Below are positions 7,730-15,961 of a stretch of DNA of 64,000 bases, piece after piece; positions within the stretch are counted from its first letter, which is position 1; the number at the start of each line of letters is the position of its first letter. The stretch comes from CAVVFX01 sp963747535 (GTDB lineage Bacteria; Acidobacteriota; Terriglobia; Bryobacterales; Bryobacteraceae), in contig CAVVFX010000003.1 in the NCBI GenBank assembly GCA_963747535.1, forward strand, positions 186,001 through 250,000, written 5' to 3'. Under the pieces are notes generated by a model that worked only from the letters and a program-made list of their open reading frames with translations, ran no database searches and was not told the origin of the DNA. Both the position numbers and the translations under genes were made by a program.

Positions 7730-9871
7730 ATGAGTTTGCCGATCCTTTCGCTCACCATCCTTTACGAACAGGACACCGTCGCGGCACGGCAACGCGCGCG
7801 CCAAATCGCGAAACTCCTCGGCTTCGAAACGCCTGATCAAACGCGAATTTCGACCGCCGTTTCGGAAATTGCACGCAACGCTTTCCGGTATGCGAACGGC
7901 GGCAAGGTCGAATATATTCTGGACGGCAAAACCACGCCACAATTGTTCATCGTCAAAATCTCGGATACGGGTCCGGGCATTCCTCTTCTCAAGACCATCC
8001 TGGATGGGCAGTACACTTCGACAACCGGCATGGGACTGGGGATCATCGGAGCCCGCCGCCTGATGGACCAGTTCGAAATTGAGTCGGTGCCCGGAAGGGG
8101 CACCACGGTGTGGTTGAAAAAGTTGCTGCCTAAGCGGGCCCGCCTCATCCGAGCCGCGGACCTTCCCCGAATAGCCGATGACCTGGCGCGGGAAAGGCCG
8201 CAGGATGCGTTCCAGGAACTCCAGTATCAGAATCAGGAACTGGTCCGGGCGCTGGAGGAAGTACGCACGCGTCAGGAGGAACTGGTGCGGCTCAACCGGG
8301 AACTCGAAGATACCAACCGCGGTGTTGTCGCATTGTATGCCGAACTCGACGAGAAAGCCGACCATCTGCGCCGCGCCGATGAACTGAAATCCAAGTTCCT
8401 CTCCAACATGAGCCACGAGTTTCGCTCTCCGTTGAACTCCATCATTGCGTTGAGCGGTCTCCTGCTCGATCGATCGGACGGCGAACTCAATGGCGAGCAG
8501 GATCAGCAGGTAGGCTACATCCGGATGGCCGCCAAAGATCTGTTGGAATTGGTCAATGACCTGCTGGACCTTGCCAAGGTGGAAGCAGGCAAGGCGGAAA
8601 TACGGCCCGTCGAGTTTGAAGCGGCAAACCTGCTGGCTGCTTTGCGCGGCATGCTTCGGCCGCTTCTGCTCAACCGGTCCGTGGATCTCGTCTTCGAAGA
8701 CGCCGGGCACATCCCGCGACTCTATTCCGACGAAGGCAAGATCTCGCAGATTCTGCGAAATTTCCTTTCCAATGCCCTGAAGTTCACGGAAAGAGGGGAG
8801 GTTCGTGTCACCGTGGCGACGGCCGGCGACGGCGAAGTCGAGTTTTCGGTTGCCGACACGGGAATCGGCATTGCGCCGGAACATCGCGAACTCATCTTTC
8901 AGGACTTCGTGCAACTGGATAACCCCATTCAGCGGAGGGTGAAGGGCACCGGCCTCGGTCTCCCGCTATCGAGGAAACTCGCCCGGCTTCTGGGCGGAGA
9001 CGTAAGCGTAGAGAGTCAGGTGGGTGCCGGTTCCACGTTCAAACTGCGTGTTCCAATCCGTTATTGGGATGCCGCCGTCAGTAAAGATGTAACCCAGGAG
9101 ACCTGGACTTCCGATCCGTCGGGCCTGCCCGTGCTCTTTATTGAAGACAGCGCCGAGATCATGCTGGTGTATAAGAGCTATCTCAAAGGGTCGGGGTTTA
9201 CGTTTGTACCCGCCTCGACCGTCAGAGAAGCCGAAACGGTCCTGGAGATGCTCCGTCCACGAGCCATCGTGCTGGATATTGTCCTGCGCGCGGAGGACAC
9301 CTGGAGCTTTCTGACGAGACTCAGAGCCAATCCGGATACGAAAGATATTCCGGTCGTGATTATCAGCAGTATCGAAGACCGGGCCAAGGGCTATCATCTC
9401 GGCGCCGCCAGCTATCTGACAAAGCCGATAGAGCGCTCAGCCTTGATAGGAGAATTGACGGCCGTCACGGGGGAGCCGCCGCTCAATCAGATTCTGATTA
9501 TCGACGACAACGAGATGGATCGCTATATGCTCAAACAGCAATTGCGAAAGTTGTCGGTGCTGATCAACGAAGCCTCATCGGGGATGGAGGGTATTCGAAA
9601 AGCTCGCGAATCCAAACCCAAAGTGATTTTCCTCGACCTGGTCATGCCGGATTTCAGCGGGGCTGAAGTGCTGGATAAATTGAAGAGCGAGACACGGCTC
9701 AAAAACATTCCCGTCGTGATAGTCACTTCGTGCGTCCTGCGGGAAGAAGAGAGAAGCTTGCTAATGGAAAAGGCGGTGGCGATTATTGGCAAGGAAAGTC
9801 TCGCCAGGACTGACGTTGCCGAACTGCTGCGCAACGTGGTGAAGGAAGCTGGTATGGAGCGCGGTGCATAA
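7730..9871 (+). CDS. Hybrid histidine kinase with N-terminal RsbT-like ATPase and two receivers
   Basis: 713 residues. Order: RsbT-like GHKL ATPase (about 1-135; 'SEIARNAFRYANGG', 'DTGPGIP', 'TGMGLGIIGARRL'), Glu/Arg-rich coiled coil (about 165-215), HisKA with phosphoacceptor His229 ('NMSHEFRSPLNSI'), HATPase_c (about 330-440; 'NFLSNALKF', 'DTGIGI', 'GTGLGLPLS'), receiver 1 (Asp516) and receiver 2 (Asp636, 'IFLDLVMPDFSG'). One chain therefore holds two different ATP-binding GHKL domains. No membrane segment is seen. It starts 9 bases after the PP2C gene and overlaps the next gene by 8 bases, so it belongs to the stressosome operon. It resembles the two-component partner D1 of the Vibrio vulnificus RSTX-D1-D2 operon; that parallel is inference. 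Confidence 0.88.
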   Translation: MSLPILSLTILYEQDTVAARQRARQIAKLLGFETPDQTRISTAVSEIARNAFRYANGGKVEYILDGKTTPQLFIVKISDTGPGIPLLKTILDGQYTSTTGMGLGIIGARRLMDQFEIESVPGRGTTVWLKKLLPKRARLIRAADLPRIADDLARERPQDAFQELQYQNQELVRALEEVRTRQEELVRLNRELEDTNRGVVALYAELDEKADHLRRADELKSKFLSNMSHEFRSPLNSIIALSGLLLDRSDGELNGEQDQQVGYIRMAAKDLLELVNDLLDLAKVEAGKAEIRPVEFEAANLLAALRGMLRPLLLNRSVDLVFEDAGHIPRLYSDEGKISQILRNFLSNALKFTERGEVRVTVATAGDGEVEFSVADTGIGIAPEHRELIFQDFVQLDNPIQRRVKGTGLGLPLSRKLARLLGGDVSVESQVGAGSTFKLRVPIRYWDAAVSKDVTQETWTSDPSGLPVLFIEDSAEIMLVYKSYLKGSGFTFVPASTVREAETVLEMLRPRAIVLDIVLRAEDTWSFLTRLRANPDTKDIPVVIISSIEDRAKGYHLGAASYLTKPIERSALIGELTAVTGEPPLNQILIIDDNEMDRYMLKQQLRKLSVLINEASSGMEGIRKARESKPKVIFLDLVMPDFSGAEVLDKLKSETRLKNIPVVIVTSCVLREEERSLLMEKAVAIIGKESLARTDVAELLRNVVKEAGMERGA

Positions 9872-10973
9872 AAAAATCAGGATCAGTGTGGGACCGCAAA
9901 TTATTCTCAATGTCGATGATTATCCGCCCGGGCGTTATGCCAGGACCAGAGTTCTGCGCCAGGCCGGTTTCCAAGTGATCGAAGCCCAGACCGGTGCGGA
10001 GACGTTGCGCCTGGTGGAGGAATACAGACCCGCTCTGATTCTCCTCGATGTCAATCTTCCGGACATGAATGGGTTTGAAGTTTGCCGGCAGATCAAGGGA
10101 AAACCCGACTTTGCCGGTATAACGATCGTGCATATTTCCGCGTCGAATGTCCAACCTCACCATCAGGTTCATGGACTCGACACGGGTGCTGATGGCTATC
10201 TCGTGGAACCTCTGGAACCGACAGTCTTAATTGCGACGGTGAATGCCTATCTGCGGATGCGTCGGGCGGAAGATGCCTTGCGGCGTTCGAATCGCGAACT
10301 GGAAGACTACGCTTTCGTGATCAGCCACGATCTGCAGGAGCCCTTGCGCACGATCAGCATCTACACCGAACTGCTGGCCGAACACTTGCGGCAGCACCTG
10401 GACGCGGAAAGCGGGAAATACGAGAGTTATGTCCGCGCGGGTGTGCAACGCATGGAGAGGATGATTCGAGATCTTCTGGAGTTTTCGCAGCTGATCCATC
10501 ACGGCGATATCGGGGACGAGACTGCGGATCTGAATAATGTGTTGGCTCGCGTGCTCGAACTCAATCGTAACCGCATCGAGGCAGAGCAGGCTGAAGTAAC
10601 TCATGACCTGCTTCCAGTCGTACGCGGAAGTGAGACTCTCTTCGAGCAGGTTCTTCGGAACCTGATCTCCAACGCGCTCAAATACCGGAAGCCGGACGCG
10701 AATCCGCGGATTCACATATCCGCGAGCCAGAACGGCCCTTATTGGACTATTTCGGTAACTGACAATGGGATCGGCTTTGAGGCCCAATACTCCGAAAGGA
10801 TTTTCGGCTTGTTCAAACGCCTTCACGGCGCGGACGTTCCCGGGACGGGCATCGGCCTCGCCATCTGCAAACGCGTGATCGAGCAGGCCGGAGGCCGGAT
10901 CTGGGCAAATGCCCGCCCCGGGAATGGATCTACCTTCTCTTTCATGCTGGAGAACGCCCCTCCGGCGAAGTGA
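9864..10973 (+). CDS. Receiver-histidine kinase (inverted hybrid)
   Basis: 369 residues: N-terminal receiver (about 10-130, phosphoacceptor Asp62 in 'LILLDVNLPDMNG'), then a HisKA domain of the phytochrome-like type with His155 ('ISHDLQEPLRTI'), then HATPase_c (N box 'NLISNALKYRKP', 'DNGIGFE', 'GTGIGLAICKRV'). A receiver placed before the kinase suggests that kinase activity is controlled by phosphorylation from another kinase, most simply the upstream hybrid kinase. Start GTG 9864 overlaps the previous stop by 8 bases; no better start is near. It is the last gene of the rsb run and has no DNA-binding or cyclase output, so the final output of the pathway is not encoded here. Confidence 0.87.
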   Translation: MHKKIRISVGPQIILNVDDYPPGRYARTRVLRQAGFQVIEAQTGAETLRLVEEYRPALILLDVNLPDMNGFEVCRQIKGKPDFAGITIVHISASNVQPHHQVHGLDTGADGYLVEPLEPTVLIATVNAYLRMRRAEDALRRSNRELEDYAFVISHDLQEPLRTISIYTELLAEHLRQHLDAESGKYESYVRAGVQRMERMIRDLLEFSQLIHHGDIGDETADLNNVLARVLELNRNRIEAEQAEVTHDLLPVVRGSETLFEQVLRNLISNALKYRKPDANPRIHISASQNGPYWTISVTDNGIGFEAQYSERIFGLFKRLHGADVPGTGIGLAICKRVIEQAGGRIWANARPGNGSTFSFMLENAPPAK

Positions 10974-10984
10974 AGCTGCGAACC

Positions 10985-12619
10985 TCACGGTGCGTTCGAT
11001 CTTGTGAACGTAAGTTGCTCTTTCAGAGGCACGGAGTTTGGTACGACATACACGGGGGCCTGAAGCGCGATCTGCGCTCCAGTTGCCTCCACCGTCTCCA
11101 TATAGCGCAGGAGTAGCTCCTCTTGGATCTCCAGGAAATGATTTGAGTCCCTCGCCTTGATGTAGGCGAGGACGTCCAGTTCGAGAGCAGAGGTGCCGAA
11201 CTGAAGGAATCGCACCCGCACCGTGTCGGACTCGATCAGCGGATGCCGGGTCAGGATATTGCGCAGACCAACCAGGATCGACTGCATCTGGGCGGCGGTG
11301 GTGTCGTAGCGCAACCTCACGAGGGGATGGAAGCGGAATTTATCGCGCGATGAAACGCATTCCAGACTCAGGTTCGCGAGCTGTCCATTGGGAATGGCGA
11401 CCAGCGTGCGGTCCAGAGTCCGGATTCTGGTCGAACGCAAGCCGACTTCTTCGACCGTGCCGTACGTATCGCCAACTTTCAGGATGTCTCCCACACGCAC
11501 CACCCGGTCGGAGATAATCGAGATGCCACCAATTACATTTTCCAGGGTTTTTTGAGCGGCCAGGGCGATGGCAATACCGCCGATCCCGAGTCCCGCCAGG
11601 GCGGTGGTGGGGTTAAATCCGAATAAGTACAGACCGCTCAGCACACCGGCGCAGAGGACCAACAGCTCCAGCAGTCTGCGGCCCAGATGAACGACTGAAC
11701 CAGCCGCGATATTGCCGCGGCGCGCGAGACGCCGGCGAAGGTAATTCTCAACCCTGTCGTTGAGGCGAAACGATAGCCACACGCAGGCCACAATCGCAAG
11801 GAGAATCGCGATGGTAGCCCAGAATTCCCGTGCCAATAGGGGAAGGGCGAGCTTGGAGAGAATCCAGTAGATGAAAAGAGCGATCAGTAAGAAACGAAGC
11901 GGCTGGGACAGAATCTGAGGACGGGAAGTGCTTTCTTTTTGCATCGCGCGCTGGCGCACGGAAACCACCACCAGACCGAGGATCCCGCTCAACGCAGACA
12001 AGAGCAAATAAACCACCGGCAGGATCACAAAAGCGCCTAGATAGTTGAAAAGGGCAATGCCTCCAATTCGGGTAGTCGACCACAATTTGGGGAAAATGCG
12101 GTCTACCTGGATGGCGTCGAGTTCCGCGAACAGGTCCGGAATCTTGCTCAGCGTCTCCTTGGAGAACAGCCAGACGTGTCCGTCACTGCCGAGGCGCACG
12201 CGCTCTACCACAATATCGACCGGACCCTCAGCGCTGGATATGGTCCCGACCAGGTTCTGGTCGGGAGTCAATGTTAACGGGGAGCCTTCGGGGCTATCGC
12301 TCAGTTCAAGGAGTATGGGAGGCAGGCGCCGATCCAGCACCGTGAAGAGTTGCCGCGCAAGCGCCTGAGCGGCTGCGCCTTTCAGCGGCGTGTTCAGGTA
12401 AAGGGACGCGGCCGCCATGTTTCCATGATGGCCTGCCGCGACAAAGCCCAGAACCGTACCGCGAGGAGAACTGCGGCCGAGAGTGTCCCTCGGCACTGCC
12501 GGTTGGGCGGCATGGGGAGGCGCAGAAACACGGATCTGCGCCCCCAGTGATGCGCACAACAGAGTACCGAGCAAACACCCTCGACCGTTCCGCAAAAACC
12601 CTAGAGCACCAATCGCCAT
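10985..12619 (-). CDS. MscS-family mechanosensitive ion channel
   Basis: 544 residues. A signal peptide (about 1-27) is followed by a ~150-residue periplasmic domain of unknown fold. Several membrane segments come next: one near 'YLGAFVILPVVYLLLSALSG', then 'LLIALFIYWILSKLALPLL', 'WATIAILLAIVACVWLSF' and 'LLVLCAGVLSGLYLFGF'. The pore helix is 'LAGLGIGGIAIALAAQ' and the MscS beta/C-terminal domain has 'RVGDILKVGDTYGTVEEVG' and 'IPNGQLAN'. Such channels release solutes on hypo-osmotic shock; larger members may have a signalling role. ATG 12619 is chosen because it begins the signal peptide. The reading frame is open 41 codons further up, but that stretch is Arg/Pro-rich and has no site. It converges with the kinase gene ending at 10973. 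Confidence 0.85.
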   Translation of the reverse strand: MAIGALGFLRNGRGCLLGTLLCASLGAQIRVSAPPHAAQPAVPRDTLGRSSPRGTVLGFVAAGHHGNMAAASLYLNTPLKGAAAQALARQLFTVLDRRLPPILLELSDSPEGSPLTLTPDQNLVGTISSAEGPVDIVVERVRLGSDGHVWLFSKETLSKIPDLFAELDAIQVDRIFPKLWSTTRIGGIALFNYLGAFVILPVVYLLLSALSGILGLVVVSVRQRAMQKESTSRPQILSQPLRFLLIALFIYWILSKLALPLLAREFWATIAILLAIVACVWLSFRLNDRVENYLRRRLARRGNIAAGSVVHLGRRLLELLVLCAGVLSGLYLFGFNPTTALAGLGIGGIAIALAAQKTLENVIGGISIISDRVVRVGDILKVGDTYGTVEEVGLRSTRIRTLDRTLVAIPNGQLANLSLECVSSRDKFRFHPLVRLRYDTTAAQMQSILVGLRNILTRHPLIESDTVRVRFLQFGTSALELDVLAYIKARDSNHFLEIQEELLLRYMETVEATGAQIALQAPVYVVPNSVPLKEQLTFTRSNAP

Positions 12620-13036
12620 TTGCGTTATCAATTCGCATGTCAATTGACATACAGCTTGCCCCCGGCGCCCCATCCTCGACGCATCGGGCGGCAAGTCGCT
12701 TTGCGGCCATAGCTTTCCTGTCTTGCCTGCTCCCGCAAGCACAGTTGTAAATGAAAATTTTAGACAGAAGATTCAAAACTTTGCGTGGTGAGTGAGCACC
12801 GCACCTTTCCTTCGTCATCCGCCGAACAAAATGAACCGCTCCGGTGGGTTTATTCATCAAGCCCAGCGGCAGAGGCAGGATTTCGCTGGACCGCGGCCGG
12901 GGGCGGATTCGGAGGAGCGTTCTTGTGACGTGCAAGTATCCGGAGCCTCGAGGCGAATTCTGCAGTGCGGGAGACCGGCATCGTCCCCGCGGCGCACCGT
13001 CGAGTGCAACCTCTTTATGGTGGACGGAAGATAACC
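12620..13036. other. Divergent intergenic region
   Basis: 417 bases between the divergent MscS and DUF1232 genes. Short open frames on both strands have no recognisable product. An A+T-rich patch at about 12745-12790 is the best place for promoters; no clear hexamer pair was found. Confidence 0.4.
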
Positions 13037-13525
13037 GTGGACGGCGACCTCATCAATTCGGACAAGATCTCCGCGCCGTACCCGCCTGGGGAAACCCCTA
13101 AGGGCGTAAGACGTGCAACCACGCTCTTGAAGGGCCTGAACGGACAGGCGCAACGGCTTCAGAAGGAAGCTCAGGTTTTTTATTTTGCGTTCAAACATCC
13201 TCGTGTGCGCTGGCACGCCAGGCTGGTCGCCGCCTGCACCGCCGCTTACCTGTTTAGTCCCATTCAACTCATCCCGAGCTTCATCCCGGTCATCGGATTT
13301 CTCGACGACTTGCTGGTTCTCTTCGTCGGTGTAAAAGTAGTTCAAAAGCTCATTCCTCCGGACGTGCTCGCCGAATGTCGGATGCTTGCCGAAGGTGCGG
13401 AACAGCGCCGGAGAGAAGAAATCAGATCGGCAGGCGCCATCGTTGGTTTCCTCGCGATCGCATTCTTATGGCTCGCCGCGGCTGTCGGCGGCAGCGCCGT
13501 CATGGTGACCTATATCCGCCGTTGA
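13037..13525 (+). CDS. DUF1232 (YkvA-like) small membrane protein
   Basis: 162 residues. The core 'YLFSPIQLIPSFIPVIGFLD' is the DUF1232 signature, a short amphipathic/membrane segment of unknown function found in many bacteria. It is preceded by a helical stretch ('KHPRVRWHARLVAACTAA') and followed by a polar segment and a C-terminal membrane helix ('AIVGFLAIAFLWLAAAV'). Start GTG 13037 is chosen because CGGAAG lies 6 bases upstream; a GTG at 12965 is an in-frame alternative. Its function cannot be deduced. The neighbouring MscS gene, transcribed the other way, hints only at envelope work. Confidence 0.7.
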   Translation: MDGDLINSDKISAPYPPGETPKGVRRATTLLKGLNGQAQRLQKEAQVFYFAFKHPRVRWHARLVAACTAAYLFSPIQLIPSFIPVIGFLDDLLVLFVGVKVVQKLIPPDVLAECRMLAEGAEQRRREEIRSAGAIVGFLAIAFLWLAAAVGGSAVMVTYIRR

Positions 13526-13728
13526 ACCGGCCGCGGCGCAGTGGCACTACAGAAGGCTCCTGCGCAGCCGCTCGCCTTTAGCCATTTCCGGCGTCGTCTC
13601 GAATGGTCGGATGAAAACCAAAGCCGCAGAAACAGCCGGAACCCGAGCCGCTTCGCAAACCAAAGGCTGTAGCTTGCGTGACAAGGGCGACCAGGGCGTA
13701 GCTAATACTAAGTTGCGAAAGTTCGCGC

Positions 13729-13755
13729 CACCACTCCCTAACGGTCCCGGCTCGG
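13729..13755 (-). repeat. Dispersed GAGCCGCGACCG repeat, copy 1 (reverse)
   Basis: On the minus strand this reads gagccgggaccgttagggagtggt. It matches the repeat family seen at 18450-18505, 61014-61042 and 63714-63744 (core tactgagccgcgaccg, then an aggga block). It merges with the 76-base element starting at 13747. Confidence 0.5.
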
Positions 13756-13822
13756 AAGTCATTGCTGAGCCGCGCGCGTAAAGCAAGCGTTATTTTACGC
13801 CAATTTCTGCAAGTTGGTACCA
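13747..13822 (+). repeat. 76-base direct repeat, copy 1
   Basis: Begins ccggctcggaagtcatt and ends ctgcaagttggtaccag. The copy at 26291-26366 is in the same orientation and differs at only about 10 positions. No coding content. It lies at the 3' end of a kinase gene that lacks its ATPase domain, so it may mark a rearrangement breakpoint. Confidence 0.7.
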
Positions 13823-13835
13823 GGGGCATTTTCGG

Positions 13836-14471
13836 CTACACGAGGCCGGACTGCGGATTTGGACGATGCTCGTGGACAAGTTGAAGCAGGGTTCTGGCCG
13901 ATGACTCGATTGCCTGGATTAATTCCATTTGCTCCGGCTCCAGGTTTTCCTGAGAGTATTCTTCCAGGTACTCGCAAGAGCTGATGATGCTGCTGATCGG
14001 ATTCTTGAGGTCGTGAACCACGGCCGACAGTCGTCGTATCGCTTCTTCCTCCTGATGCGCGAGCACCGGGCATTGGGTCGCTGCATCCCTGGGGCAATTG
14101 AATCCGCTCCCCTCCACGGACGGCTTTGCGACGGCATGTGGATCCGGCTCCGCACACGCCGGGCATGGAGTCAGAGTTGCGAAAACCAGGATGCCGCAGG
14201 GTGTGAACGAGCCGTGCAACACCAGGGTCTTAACAGTTCCTCCGTCATGAATCGTCAATTGCCATCCTGAAGTCGCGCCGAGAACGCGGACGCTTTCCAG
14301 AAAACTCATCAGGTCGCTGGACTCCATCAGGTCTAGCAGCGAACGGGCGGAGATGGCCCCACCGAAATCGCGGGTAATGCGGCCATCGTTGTCACATAGA
14401 AATGCACTCCAAACAGGCGCTTCGGCTGCCTTTGCAGACGTTAGATTAGATTCGTCCCTGCACTGTGACAC
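13836..14471 (-). CDS. Kinase-like protein ending after the DHp domain (no ATPase domain)
   Basis: 211 residues. An N-terminal PAS-like region (about 18-100) is followed by a segment with four cysteines (Cys103, 106, 126, 134; CPAC and a CPRDAATQC pair). A HisKA-type helix follows with His153 in 'VVHDLKNPISSI'. The second DHp helix ends near residue 200 and the protein stops at 211, so the ATP-binding domain needed for autophosphorylation is absent. Start GTG 14471 is well supported by AAAGGAG eight bases upstream. The stop lies 14 bases from a 76-base dispersed repeat, suggesting truncation. It could still act as a phosphotransfer or dimerising partner for another kinase. A sigma54 activator lies just upstream on the same strand (stop at 14546). 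Confidence 0.65.
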   Translation of the reverse strand: MSQCRDESNLTSAKAAEAPVWSAFLCDNDGRITRDFGGAISARSLLDLMESSDLMSFLESVRVLGATSGWQLTIHDGGTVKTLVLHGSFTPCGILVFATLTPCPACAEPDPHAVAKPSVEGSGFNCPRDAATQCPVLAHQEEEAIRRLSAVVHDLKNPISSIISSCEYLEEYSQENLEPEQMELIQAIESSARTLLQLVHEHRPNPQSGLV

Positions 14472-14545
14472 TCGGGATCTCCTTTTGTCCGCACAGCGAA
14501 TCGCGAAGCGAACTGCAACCCCGGATGCGTGGAGTTACCGATCTG

Positions 14546-15961
14546 CTAAGTAGACTCGTCCGCTGCGTCTCCGACGGTAGCGGCCGACATGGCCTCGCGG
14601 GTGAGGATGTTGATTTTTCCCAGACGATGCAAGAAAGTTTTTCGGCTCAGATTCAGGTAGGCCGCCGCACGGGTCTGGTTTCCCTCGAACTTCTGGAGGG
14701 CTTTGGTAATCAACTCCCTTTCCAGAGCTTCGAGATCCAGGCCCTGCTGCGGAAGTTCGATCCGCAGCAGGTCGTCGGAAACTGCGGCGCCTCGCAAGGG
14801 CTCCGGAAGGTCCTTCATCGTGACTTCGTTTCCGTCACAAAGCACGATGAGACGCTCGATCATATTCTCCACCTGCCGCACGTTGCCGGGCCAGCGGTAG
14901 GCAGTAAAGGAGGGCAGCAAATCCGGCGGCAATCTGAGGTTTGGCCGTTCGTGCTTCTGTTTGCCCTTATCGAAGAAGTACTGCACCATCTCGAGAATGT
15001 CGGAAGGCCGCTCCCGCAAAGGTGGGATCTCGATGGGCACCACGGCCAGCCGGTAATACAGGTCTTCCCGAAAAGACGCATCTTCCACCATGGCTTCGAG
15101 GTTGCGATGAGTAGCCGCGATGATCCGGACGTTGACCTTGGTCGGCGCGGTCGCCCCGATCTTGTCGATCTCGCGTTCCTGAATCAGGCGCAGGATCCGA
15201 ACCTGCAGTTCCAGCGGCATCTCTCCGATTTCGTCGAGAAAGACCGTGCCGCCATCCGCTGCTTCGACCCGCCCTTTCTTGTGAGTCAGAGCGCCCGTGA
15301 AAGACCCCTTCACGTGGCCAAACAGTTCGGATTCAAGCAGTTCCCGGGGAATCGCACCGCAGTTGATGGTCACCAGCGGGCGGCTCTTACGCCGGCTCCG
15401 GAAGTGAATCGCCTTGGCCAGCAGTTCCTTGCCTGTACCGGTTTCCCCGGTGATCAGTACGGTGGCATCGCTATCCGCGGCCCGGCCGGCCAGACTGATG
15501 GTGTGCGCGAATCGGGCGGAGGAGCCGATGATATTCTCAAATCCGTACTTCTGATCCAGGCAACTCCGGAGGAGTCCCACTTCCTGGGTCAATTGATGGT
15601 GATCGATGGCGCGCCGCACCAATTCGTTCAACTCATAGTGGTGGAGAGGCTTGGTGATGTAGTCGTAAGCCCCCAACTTCATGGCTTCGACTGCGCTGGA
15701 AACAGTGCCGAACGCAGTTACGACGATGACACTTGTCTCCGGATGGTCAACCTTGATCCGCTTCAGCAGATCCAGGCCGGACATCCCCGGCAGGTGGAGA
15801 TCGGTGATGACGACATCGAAGGGCGACTGCTCGAGCGTATGCAACGCCTGTTCCGCGTCCGACGTCGTGGCAGTAGCGAACCCGAACTTGTCCAGGTGCA
15901 TCTGCGTGACGCGCCGCAGGCTGTCATCGTCCTCCACCACCAGCACTCGGCCAGCTATCAT
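14546..15961 (-). CDS. NtrC-family sigma54-dependent response regulator
   Basis: 471 residues: receiver (Asp54 in 'VVITDLHLPGMSG', Lys104), AAA+ sigma54-interaction domain (about 140-370) with Walker A 'GETGTGKE', the sigma54 contact loop read here as GSFTGA (usual GAFTGA), 'GGTVFLDEIGEMP' and an arginine-rich sensor region 'RWPGNVRQVENMIERLIVL', then a Fis-type helix-turn-helix ('NQTRAAAYLNLSRKTFLHRL'). It would activate sigma54 promoters when phosphorylated. Start ATG 15961 follows GGAAGG. It overlaps the 3' end of the sensor kinase gene upstream by 38 bases, so the two form a translationally coupled pair. No -24/-12 promoter was recognised in the window, so targets are unknown. Confidence 0.93.
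   Translation of the reverse strand: MIAGRVLVVEDDDSLRRVTQMHLDKFGFATATTSDAEQALHTLEQSPFDVVITDLHLPGMSGLDLLKRIKVDHPETSVIVVTAFGTVSSAVEAMKLGAYDYITKPLHHYELNELVRRAIDHHQLTQEVGLLRSCLDQKYGFENIIGSSARFAHTISLAGRAADSDATVLITGETGTGKELLAKAIHFRSRRKSRPLVTINCGAIPRELLESELFGHVKGSFTGALTHKKGRVEAADGGTVFLDEIGEMPLELQVRILRLIQEREIDKIGATAPTKVNVRIIAATHRNLEAMVEDASFREDLYYRLAVVPIEIPPLRERPSDILEMVQYFFDKGKQKHERPNLRLPPDLLPSFTAYRWPGNVRQVENMIERLIVLCDGNEVTMKDLPEPLRGAAVSDDLLRIELPQQGLDLEALERELITKALQKFEGNQTRAAAYLNLSRKTFLHRLGKINILTREAMSAATVGDAADEST

Larger units (their letters stand above)
13526..13835. other. Intergenic region carrying two dispersed repeats
   Basis: 310 bases with no gene. It holds a reverse copy of the GAGCCGCGACCG repeat (13729-13755) and a 76-base element at 13747-13822 that recurs at 26291-26366. 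The element ends only 14 bases from the stop of a truncated kinase gene. Confidence 0.55.

Noticed and set aside
12306..12935. 209-codon minus-strand frame across the MscS start region
   Set aside because: Overlaps the MscS gene in another frame and has no recognisable domain or ribosome site.
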